From: CAVSDF01 sp963726715 | Lineage (GTDB): Bacteria; Bacteroidota; Rhodothermia; Rhodothermales; BA12 | Assembly: GCA_963726715.1 (NCBI GenBank) | Contig: CAVSDF010000010.1 | Coordinates: 744,001-808,000 of the forward strand | Length of the DNA: 64,000 bases | Direction: 5' to 3' | Shown: one piece after another, positions 1 through 7,467 of the stretch | How the letters are laid out: every line of letters starts with the position of its first letter | Numbering within the stretch: the first letter of the stretch is position 1 | Translations under genes and position numbers: made by a program | The notes under the pieces: generated by a model | Seen by the model: the letters and a program-made list of their open reading frames with translations, nothing else | Database searches by the model: none | Told to the model about the DNA's origin: nothing

Positions 1-674
1 TGGATCTCGATCATCCCGCCCATCGCCGTGTTCATCGGCGGCTCGGTGAAGGTGCGCTCGGCCTCGGCGATGGCCTCGTAGTCGCGCGCCGAGATGAGGC
101 CGCGGTCGAGGGCGCGGCGGGCGTGGACGGTCGAGGGATAGCTGAGCACGAAGGCGCGGTAGAACTGCGAGCGCGGGTGCAGGCGGGCGACGTAGAAGAC
201 GCCCTCGGGCGTGCGCCAGTGGTCGGGGTCGGCCATCGAGCCGCGCTGCTCCTTGTCGGACGTCATGTTGTAGCCAAAATCGGCGGGGACGCTCACGCGG
301 GACGTTGTGCCCTCATAAAGGGTGATCGTACGGCGGCTTTTGGAGACGTAGATCCAGACGTTCGAGAGCGGCGCGCCGCGCAGGAATCCCTCGCGCCCAT
401 CGTCGGTGCGGACGTGCGTCCAGCCACCCTCCTGCCCGATCCGGTGGAGCGAGGCGCGGCGGACGAGGCGGGCGATCGGGCGGAGAGAGTCGGCGGTGCG
501 GAAGAGCGTCGCCTCGTCGGCCGAGAGGTAGTAGAGGTCGGCGTCGGGGTCGGCGGCGAGCAGGCGGCGCACGGGCGCATCGCCGTCGGCGGCCTGCGCA
601 GACGCGGGGCGCGGCGCGGCGGCGGACGCGGCGAGGACGGTCAGGAGAGCGGCGAGGCGAAACAGGCGCGGCAT
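1..674 (-). CDS. L,D-transpeptidase (YkuD family) with N-terminal SH3-like region, 3' end outside window
   Basis: Periplasmic enzyme expected to make 3-3 cross-links in peptidoglycan or anchor proteins to it. The reading frame is open from ATG at 672-674 to the window edge. The first 30 residues form a signal peptide ending near ASAQA. An SH3-like stretch follows (EEGGWTHVRT-type with DGREGFLRG). Then comes the start of the YkuD domain: SKSRRTITLYEG, TPEGVFYVARLHPRSQFYR, LSYPSTVHARRAL, and NTAMGGMIEIH, which immediately precedes the catalytic HG...SxGCxR block. That block lies off the window, so the active-site cysteine cannot be checked. The spacing of these motifs matches the ErfK/YbiS/YcfS type. 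It is read toward the window start, downstream of lptC on the same strand but 350 bases away. Confidence 0.88.
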   Translation of the reverse strand, partial: MPRLFRLAALLTVLAASAAAPRPASAQAADGDAPVRRLLAADPDADLYYLSADEATLFRTADSLRPIARLVRRASLHRIGQEGGWTHVRTDDGREGFLRGAPLSNVWIYVSKSRRTITLYEGTTSRVSVPADFGYNMTSDKEQRGSMADPDHWRTPEGVFYVARLHPRSQFYRAFVLSYPSTVHARRALDRGLISARDYEAIAEAERTFTEPPMNTAMGGMIEI

Positions 675-1022
675 CGGGGCAGGCGGATCGGGCGCGGAAA
701 ACAGCGCGGTGCAGGCGCGGAGGGTGTCGGCGAGACACGTCCGTTACAACGCCACGGAGTCAAGGTTCGTGCCGGGAGTGCGGTGGGACTCGGCGGAGGG
801 CGGACGTTTGGAGGACACGCTGCCAGGGTGCGGAGGCCGCAGAGATGCTGCGTGCTCCGCTGCGGCGGGTCGCACCTCCGGTGGCAGCACGAGGCGGGAG
901 CGGGGCCGCGGGGCCGTGGACCAGGCGACGCCCCGGCGATCGCTCCTGATGCGCAGGGCTGTGTCGTGCCACCACAAGGCCTTGTCCCACCCAACGAGGC
1001 GCGAGGCGGCGGTTCGCCTGCC
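675..1022. other. gap of about 350 bases, no convincing gene
   Basis: Between the L,D-transpeptidase start and the lptC stop. Short open frames exist on both strands, but none has plausible protein composition or a recognisable motif. It probably holds the transpeptidase promoter on the minus strand; no clear promoter or terminator was identified. Confidence 0.5.
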
Positions 1023-1612
1023 TCAGCGGATGGTGGCCTGACCCGTGATGCGCGTCATCGTGTAGGTGTCGAGGCGCTCGTCGGCGGAGAGGTTCTCGCC
1101 CTCGAACTGCTCCGTCGGACTGGTGAAGCGGACGTGGCCCGGCGCCGTGACGCGGCGCGCGGCTTCGTCCCAGATCACGCGCTCGGCGCTCAGCGTCTTT
1201 CCCCGCTCGCCTCGATCCGCACGCCCCCGTCGGCGACGAAGCGCCGCCGCGATTCGAGGTAGGCGACGCGCGGCGCGGTGAGCGTGGCGAGCGGCTGCCC
1301 GGCCTCGTCGAAGAGTTGGACGGTGACGAGCGGCGCGCCCGTGTCCGCCGGACCGTCTCCCGCCCTGCCCGTCCCGGCGCCGGTGAGGAGCGTGTAGGTG
1401 CTGTCGCCCTCGTAGGCGGCAAGGTGCGCGGCCTCGATGCGCGCGCGCGTGCGCCCGCCTTCCTGCACGGCAAAGCGCACGTTCCACGCCTCCCGCACGG
1501 GCGGCTTCTCGGTGGACACAGACGACGCCTCCCGCTCGGTCGCACGGGAGCACGCGGTTAGCCCGGTGAGGGCCGCAGCGGCGAACAGGACGAGACAGGC
1601 GCAGCGGAGCAT
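1023..1612 (-). CDS. lptC: LptC, LPS export periplasmic lipoprotein, one frameshift
   Basis: Single-pass component of the Lpt bridge that carries lipopolysaccharide from the inner to the outer membrane. The start MLRCACLVLFAAAALTGL is followed by a lipobox cysteine (LTAC), so this is a lipoprotein-like N-terminus. Typical LptC elements follow: VQLFDEAGQPLATLTAPRV, then RFVADGGVRIEAS in one frame, continuing as GKTLSAERVIWDEAARR, VRFTSPTEQFEGENL and TRITGQATI in another. The switch lies near 1200-1208, where a run of four G on the coding strand (five would restore the frame) suggests a missing base. Whether this is a sequencing error or a mutation cannot be told here. The DUF4230 gene lies divergently upstream. 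No lptA or lptB is visible in the window. Confidence 0.82.
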
Positions 1613-1746
1613 CGGCGGCGTTGGGGACACAGCGACATCCACGCCCCACCCGGCGCCTCGGGTCCGGCTCCTCCGGTCCGGCAGACGCGCGCGCCCGAAC
1701 GACGGCGCGCGCCGCGGGTATCGCCGTCATTCCCATCTCCGCCGCC

Positions 1747-2616
1747 GTGCCTCCTCCTTCCGATCCCAGCCCGTGGGCGCCCCGCCCGTCCGGCACACCC
1801 GCTCCCGATGCCGCGCCCGTCAGCCCGTGGGCGCCCCCCGCCGACGGCTCCGCTGCGCCCGCGCCCGAGACGTCCGCGCCCCGCGCATCCGCATCCCCCA
1901 CGTCCTCGCCCGAGACGCCGACGGCCGGCGCGCCTGCATCGGAGACGCGGCGGCGGCGGTGGCCCCTCGTGGTGGCCCTGCTGATCGGCGTGCTCGGGAT
2001 CGGCGTGACGACGGTGTGGGAGGGGCTGCGGGCGATGATTCCGCGCATCACCGAGGAAGACGTGCGCGTCGCCGTCACGACAACGGTCGAGCGCGAGGCG
2101 CCCGCGTCGTTCCTCGTCACCGGCACCCTCGACGCCACCGCGACGGCGCGCGTCGCCAACCGGCAGACGTTCCTGCCCGGCCTCCTCGACCTCGACCTCG
2201 GCACGTCGGAGGCGACGGTGCGCGTGCCGGGGCGCATCGCCTACGGCTTCGACGTGCGCACGCTCACGCCCGACCGCATCCGCCTGCTCGACGACGGCAC
2301 GGTCGAGGTGACGCTCCCCGCCCTCACGGTCTTCTCCGTCGAACCCGACCTCGGGCGCCTCGACGTGCAGACGCGCCGCGGCTGGGCGCGAACCGCGGAG
2401 AGCGCCGACGCCCTCGAAGGCGACGCCCTGCGCCGCGTGACCGGGGCGCTGCGGCAGCAGGGGCAGGCCGTGCTCGCCTCCGGCGCCCTCACCGCGCGCC
2501 AGAACACCGCCACCGCCCTCGCCGCGATGCTCCGCCCGGCCCTCGTCGCCGCTGGCATCCCCGAACCTCGCTTCCGCTTCCGCCTCAGCCCGACCGTCGT
2601 GCAGGATGTCGGGTGA
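1747..2616 (+). CDS. DUF4230 family membrane-anchored protein
   Basis: About 289 residues if started at GTG 1747, chosen because the frame upstream runs into the divergent lptC promoter region. The N-terminus is a long Pro/Ala-rich cytoplasmic tail (about 75 residues). One membrane segment follows (WPLVVALLIGVLGIGVTTVW), then an extracytoplasmic DUF4230 domain with the characteristic run FLPGLLDLDLG, VRVPGRIAYGFDVRTL and VEVTLPALTVFSVEPD. The C-terminal part is rich in Ala/Gln helices. DUF4230 proteins are widespread and of unknown function. Start position is uncertain; the domain call is good. Confidence 0.75.
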   Translation: MPPPSDPSPWAPRPSGTPAPDAAPVSPWAPPADGSAAPAPETSAPRASASPTSSPETPTAGAPASETRRRRWPLVVALLIGVLGIGVTTVWEGLRAMIPRITEEDVRVAVTTTVEREAPASFLVTGTLDATATARVANRQTFLPGLLDLDLGTSEATVRVPGRIAYGFDVRTLTPDRIRLLDDGTVEVTLPALTVFSVEPDLGRLDVQTRRGWARTAESADALEGDALRRVTGALRQQGQAVLASGALTARQNTATALAAMLRPALVAAGIPEPRFRFRLSPTVVQDVG

Positions 2617-2835
2617 GTTGGGTTGTTGATCGGTTTTGGGAATGGATGATGGGGGATGGGAGGATGTGGAGCGCCCGATGGCCCTCTTGTGGCATCGACC
2701 CGGACAGCGGCGCCCCTACGATCCGCTCGCAGGCACACCCGAACGCCCGCCATCCAATTCCCCTACCCGATCCCCACTCCCCATTCCCCAACCCCACTTT
2801 CATTTTTTTCCGAAACTCCCGTCCCTCGGGCTCCG

Positions 2836-3570
2836 TTGCCGCGGCGATGCCCGACGACCCTCTACCTCATTCGCCACGGCGAGACCGACGCCAACCGTGC
2901 CCGCCGCGTGCAGGGACGGGGCCTCGACCTGCCGCTCAACGCCACCGGCGCCGCGCAGGCCGAATGCCTCGGCGAGCGCTTCGAGAGCGTGCCGCTCGAC
3001 GCCGTCCACGCCAGCCCGCTCGTGCGTGCCCGTCAGACCGCCGACGCCATCGCCGCGCGCCACGGCCTGCCCGTCGGCACCGACGCCGATCTGGAGGAGA
3101 TCGGATGGGGCGTGCTCGAAGGCAAAGACGCCACCGAGGCCACGAACGAGGCGTTCGCGGGCCTCTACCGCGCGTGGAATGCGGGCGATTTCGACGCGCG
3201 CCTCGACGGCGGCGAGAGCGTCCGCGAGGTCCAGACGCGCGTCGTGGCCGCGTGGCGCCGCATCGTCGGTGAGAGGGCGGATGCCGACCGGCACATCGCC
3301 GTCGTCTCACACGGGCGGACGATCCGCGTGCTCCTCGCCTCGCTCCTGCGCGCCGACGCGCCCGAGGCGCTCGCCCATATGCACGACTACCAGCACGCCA
3401 ACACGTCGGTCAACGTGCTCGAGGTGGAGATCGACGGACGTGTGCGCGCCGTGCACCTCAACTGCACCGCGCACCTTCCCGCCGCCCTCCGCACGCTCCC
3501 AGCGACGACCGGCCGCGCCGGGAGCTTCGACCGTGCCACCGCTGTCACCGCTGCCGAGGTACGCCTGTGA
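2836..3570 (+). CDS. histidine phosphatase superfamily protein (phosphoglycerate mutase-like)
   Basis: Cytoplasmic phosphohydrolase of the RHG family. The catalytic motif LYLIRHGETDANR lies right at the N-terminus, the second motif is ASPLVRARQTADAIA, and the C-terminal catalytic histidine is in VVSHGRTIRVLLA. Length (about 244) is normal. The start is odd: the frame has only TTG at 2836, while an ATG at 2847 is one base out of frame. Removing one base after that ATG would give the usual M-P-T-T-L-Y start, so a single-base error or frameshift is likely. The stop overlaps the menF start by four bases (GTGA), implying translational coupling. The substrate is unknown; family members include cobalamin and sugar phosphatases. 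Confidence 0.85.
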   Translation: MPRRCPTTLYLIRHGETDANRARRVQGRGLDLPLNATGAAQAECLGERFESVPLDAVHASPLVRARQTADAIAARHGLPVGTDADLEEIGWGVLEGKDATEATNEAFAGLYRAWNAGDFDARLDGGESVREVQTRVVAAWRRIVGERADADRHIAVVSHGRTIRVLLASLLRADAPEALAHMHDYQHANTSVNVLEVEIDGRVRAVHLNCTAHLPAALRTLPATTGRAGSFDRATAVTAAEVRL

Positions 3571-4964
3571 ACGACGCCCGGCCCTCCTCGCGCCCCGCCG
3601 CGCCTTCGGGTGCGCCCGCCATCGTGCTGCCGCAGACGGCGGCCGAGCATCTGCACCGCGAGGTCGCCCGCGTGCTCGCGCGTCCGGTCCGCGACGCCTA
3701 CGTGCGCGTCGAGGTCGAGGCCGATGCGGGCGCGCATCCGCTCGCGTGGCTCGCCGCGCAGACGGCCACGCCGCGCCTCTACTGGCACGGACGGCGGCAG
3801 GCCGAGCGCGTCGCCGGAGCCGGGGCGGCGGTCTCGGTCGTCGACGATGCCGGTGCGCTGCGGCGCGTTCTCGACCGCCTCGGCCCCGATGCCCGGTTCT
3901 ACGGCGGCACCCGCTTCGACGCCGCGCGCCCGCACGAGGCCACCGCGTGGCGCACCGACGAGCGCTTCCGCCTCACCCTCCCGCGCCTCACCCTCACCGA
4001 ACGCGCCGACGGGGCGACCGTCCTCGCCTGCCACCTCGTCCTCCCGCGCGACGCCGCGCGCCGCGGCAACGTCCTGCGCGCGATCGACCGCCTCGCCCCC
4101 GCCGTGGCGCTCAGCGGCGCCCTGCCGCTCCCGCACGCCCGCACCGACCTGCCCGAGCGCACCGCGTGGCGCGCGAGCGTCGCCGCCGCCCTCGACGCGT
4201 TCGCCGCCGGGGAGGCCGAGAAGATCGTCCTCGCGCGGCGCGTGACCTTCGCCTTCGGCGAGGCCCTCGACCCGTTCGCGCTCCTCGCCCGCCTGGAGGC
4301 CGCCACGCCGACCGCCTTCCACTTCCTCACCTCCCACGCCGACGGCGCCGCGTTCGTCGGCGCCTCGCCGGAGCGCCTGTTCCGGCAGGACGGGCGGCAG
4401 GTGTGGACCGAAGCCGTCGCCGGGACGCGTCCGCGGGGCGAGACGCCGGGCGAGGACGCCGCCTTCGAGGCCGACCTGCTCGAGAGCGAGAAGGAGAGCC
4501 GCGAGCACGGCTACGTCCGCGATTTCCTCGCCGCCCGCCTCGCGCCCCTCGCCACCGAACTCCGCGTCGACGATGCGCCCGAGGCGATGGCGCAGGCGCA
4601 CGTGCAGCACCTGCGCACGCGCATCGAGGCCACCCTCCGCGCCAGCGTCACCCCGCTCGACGTGCTCGCGGCCCTCCACCCGACGCCCGCCGTCGGGGGT
4701 ACGCCAACGGGGGCCGCGCTGGCATTTTTGCGCCAGCACGAACCCTTCGACCGCGGGCGCTACGCCGCGCCGGTCGGGTGGATGAGCCGCGACGCCGCCG
4801 AGTTCGCCGTCGGCATCCGCGCGGGGCGCGTCGAGGGGCGCCGCCTCGCGCTCTACTCGGGCGCGGGCATCGTCGAAGGCAGCGACGCCGACGGGGAGTG
4901 GGCAGAGATCGAGAGCAAGATCGCCGACTTCGCCGCCGCCCTCGGCCTCGACGCGCGCCGCTGA
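3567..4964 (+). CDS. menF: isochorismate synthase MenF
   Basis: Converts chorismate to isochorismate, the first committed step of menaquinone (or siderophore) synthesis. The 465-residue product has the chorismate-binding fold. C-terminal signatures are FVGASPERLF, EAVAGTRPRGETP, LLESEKESREHGYVRDF, LHPTPAVGGTP, FDRGRYAAPVGWM and LYSGAGIVEGSD. It starts with GTG overlapping the upstream stop (GTGA). No menD, menH or other men genes follow in the window, so the pathway assignment rests on the taxon and the absence of siderophore genes. No defect seen. Confidence 0.93.
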   Translation: MNDARPSSRPAAPSGAPAIVLPQTAAEHLHREVARVLARPVRDAYVRVEVEADAGAHPLAWLAAQTATPRLYWHGRRQAERVAGAGAAVSVVDDAGALRRVLDRLGPDARFYGGTRFDAARPHEATAWRTDERFRLTLPRLTLTERADGATVLACHLVLPRDAARRGNVLRAIDRLAPAVALSGALPLPHARTDLPERTAWRASVAAALDAFAAGEAEKIVLARRVTFAFGEALDPFALLARLEAATPTAFHFLTSHADGAAFVGASPERLFRQDGRQVWTEAVAGTRPRGETPGEDAAFEADLLESEKESREHGYVRDFLAARLAPLATELRVDDAPEAMAQAHVQHLRTRIEATLRASVTPLDVLAALHPTPAVGGTPTGAALAFLRQHEPFDRGRYAAPVGWMSRDAAEFAVGIRAGRVEGRRLALYSGAGIVEGSDADGEWAEIESKIADFAAALGLDARR

Positions 4965-5120
4965 CGCCACCGGACGAAACGGCACGACCACAGAGGGACG
5001 TACGGAGATTTTTTCCGCTTTCGCTCGGCATCGTCACATGTCTGGCACACGCACGGGTAGGGATGGGGGGCACGGGGCGGTAGGTTCAGGGAGCGTCCCT
5101 CTGTTCGTGTTCGCCCCCCC

Positions 5121-5330
5121 ATGCAGTACCTCTCCGTCTTCGTCCGCTGGACGCTCCTGAGCCTGATCGGCTGGGGCGGCTACGCGCTCCTCCCCCTCCC
5201 CGGCGCCGACGCGCTCACACCGGTCGTCGTGGCCCTGCTCAGCGTGCTGACACCGGTGAGCTACATCGTCCTCGGCTGGCCCCTCATACGCGCGCTATCG
5301 TCTGCAGAAGACGCTGCGACGGAGGGCTGA
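5121..5330 (+). CDS. small two-helix membrane protein, unknown function
   Basis: 69 residues, with two predicted membrane segments: WTLLSLIGWGGYALLPL and VVVALLSVLTPVSYIVLGWPL. It starts with an ATG preceded by a C-rich leader and no Shine-Dalgarno sequence, the usual arrangement in this window. I do not recognise the family. Codon use (GC-rich third positions) and membrane character support a real gene. Confidence 0.6.
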   Translation: MQYLSVFVRWTLLSLIGWGGYALLPLPGADALTPVVVALLSVLTPVSYIVLGWPLIRALSSAEDAATEG

Positions 5331-5474
5331 GAAGCGCGGCACGCACTCGTCCGAACCTGACACGCCCCCCGGCCTGCCGGTTTTCTCGCGTGTGCACGTT
5401 TCTGGATCGACGTTGGAGAAATCGGGCCAGGCGGACGCCAACGTGGCGTCCCGTCCTCCCTTCTCCCACGTCCG

Positions 5475-5861
5475 ATGCGTTTCACCGCCCGTTCCCTCAC
5501 CCCGCGTCGCCTCGCCGCCGTCGCCCTCGTCGCACTCACCGCCACGCTGCCCGCCTGCTCGGTGCTCGGCAAGAAAGACGGCGGCAGCCCACCCGAGACG
5601 ATGCAGGTGCGCAACGCGTCGGGCGAGACGGTTTTCTACCTCTACGCCCGTCCCTCGGGCACGTCGGAGTGGGGGAGCGACCTGCTCTCTGGCGATTCCT
5701 ACACGATGTCCGACGGCAAGACGGGCACGGTCACGCTGCCGCGCTCGCGTTCGTGCATGTACGACTTCCGCGGCACCAACCTGCGGGCGGAGAAGCAGGT
5801 GGTCGTCCCGAACGTCAACGTGTGCCGTACGCCCACGGTCGTGGTTCCGGCCATGCGCTGA
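5475..5861 (+). CDS. small lipoprotein with a nonspecific-ligand-type beta domain, unknown function
   Basis: 128 residues. The signal peptide ends in LTATLPAC, a lipobox, so the protein is probably membrane-anchored. The mature part has the pattern MQVRNASGETVFYLYARPS, WGSDLLSGDS, VTLPRSRSCMYDFRG, which resembles a widespread uncharacterised family whose proteins start with a note on how short appended groups interact (N-S-T/Y-x-V-Y-x-L-Y-x-S-P). Function is not known. It is convergent with the MFS gene, whose stop lies about 80 bases downstream. Confidence 0.65.
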   Translation: MRFTARSLTPRRLAAVALVALTATLPACSVLGKKDGGSPPETMQVRNASGETVFYLYARPSGTSEWGSDLLSGDSYTMSDGKTGTVTLPRSRSCMYDFRGTNLRAEKQVVVPNVNVCRTPTVVVPAMR

Positions 5862-5939
5862 CCGGGGTACCCGATGCGGCCGCGCTGGGTGCGGCTGTCC
5901 ACGCCTGCCGGGTCGTCTCGATCTGGCAGGCGTTTCCAT

Positions 5940-7290
5940 TCACGCCGCGTCGTCCTCGCCCGGCGGGCGCACGTCGACGAGGCGGCCGAGGGCGCGGAGT
6001 TGCGGCCATCTCGCCCACGTCCCGGCGACGACGCCGAGCGTCAGGATGCCGCCGACGACGACCGCGCGCGTCGCGCCGAGCCAGCGCCGCGGTGACGCCC
6101 GACTCGAACTCGCCGATCTCGTTGCTCGTGCCGATGAAGATGGCATTCACCGCCGCCACGCGCCCGCGCATCGCGTCCGGCGTGAGCAGTTGGACGAGCG
6201 TCCCGCGGACGACCACCGACACGTTGTCGGCGGCGCCGAGGGCGAAGAGGGCGGCGAGCGAGACGGCGAAGCTGCGCGAGAGGCCGAAGACGACGGTGGC
6301 GATGCCGAAGGCCGCGACGCTCACGAGGAGCGTCCGCCCGGCGCGGCGCATCGGCGGCCCGGCGGCGAGGAACGCGCCCATCGCGAACGCCCCGAGCGAC
6401 GGCATCGCCCGCATCCACCCGAAGCCCACCGCGCCGACGTGGAGCACGTCGCGCGCGAAGATCGGCAGGAGGGCCGTCGCGCCGCCGAAGAGCACGGCGG
6501 CCATGTCGAGCGAGATCGTCGAGAGGATGAGCGGTTGGGCGCGGACGAAGCGCACGCCCTCGGCGAGCGACGCCCACGACCCCGGCACCGGGGTGCCGTC
6601 CACAGGCGCCGCGCGCACGACCGGACGCGGACGCGTCTGCGCAAGGCATCCGATGAAAACGAGCGCCGCGATGGCGTCGACGATGTAGAGGAGTGTCCCC
6701 GAGCCGGTGCGGGCGATGACCACCCCGGCGACGAGCGGTCCGGCGGTCGCCGCCGCCTGCCAGTAGAGGCTTCGCCACGTGGCCGCGTTGGCGAAGTCGC
6801 GCGCGGGCACGAGCCCGGCGACGAGCGCCTGCGACGCGGGCCAGCCGAGCGCCCGGCTCGCCGCCGTCGCCACGAGGAGCGCGTAGACGACCGAGAGCGG
6901 CGCGTGCGTGTGGGCGGCCCACGCGAGCCCGGCCCCGCTGATCGCCGTGCCGATCTGGCCGAGCATCAGGATCGTCCGCCGCGGGTAACGGTCGGCGAGG
7001 GCGCCCGCCGGGAGCGCGAGCAGGATGACCGGGAGGGCGAGCGCGAGCCCGACGGTGCCGAGCGCGAGGGCCGAGCCGGTGCGGGCGTAGATGTCCCACC
7101 CGACGGCGACGGTGCGCACCTGCGAGCCGAGCGCGCTCACGAGGCCGCCGACGAAGAACCACCGGAACGACACGTGCCGGAGCGCGGCGTACGGGTCGTG
7201 CGGAGCGTCGGGGCGAAGGCGTGGCGTCGGGCATGGGCGGGAAGGTCGGGGCGCGCGGGCACGGGGCGACGTGACGATGCCGTGCGCCAC
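5940..7290 (-). CDS. MFS efflux transporter (EntS/MFS_3-like), one frameshift
   Basis: Twelve-helix major facilitator of the enterobactin-exporter-like group. Recognisable elements are FRWFFVGGLVSALGSQVRTV, LALPAGALADRYPRRTILM (the loop 2-3 motif), WPASQALVAGLVPARDF and LLPIFARDVLHVGAVGFGW. Near 6085-6095 the frame changes after FESGVTAA; the last helix continues as WLGATRAVVVGGILTLGVVAG and ends PPGEDDAA at 5940. One extra C on the coding strand would explain it. The start is uncertain: GTG at 7290 is used because no ATG precedes the conserved region in frame. It is divergent from valS. The substrate is unknown; drug or siderophore export is typical of the family. Confidence 0.8.
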
Positions 7291-7467
7291 GGTCTCTTCG
7301 CGGACGAGGGGCGGAGATGGCGGGTTGGGCGGGTTGGTGAGAGGGCAGCGCGGGACGGCGGATGGCGGACGCGGCGGTGGGAAGCGCCACAGCTTTCCGC
7401 GCCCTTTTCGCACCGGTGCGCCCGTGCGCGTCCGACCTTCCGGGCACCGCCGCCGACGCCCTTCCCC

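Noticed and set aside
675..1022. Small open frames on both strands
   Set aside because: No start context, low-complexity composition and no motif; left as a gap.
1437..3272. Long plus-strand open frame across lptC and DUF4230
   Set aside because: Arg/Pro/His-rich throughout, spans two real genes and both strands; a high-GC artefact.
4995..5015. Possible terminator: run of six T after menF
   Set aside because: No stable GC-rich stem directly before the T run, so an intrinsic terminator is not supported.
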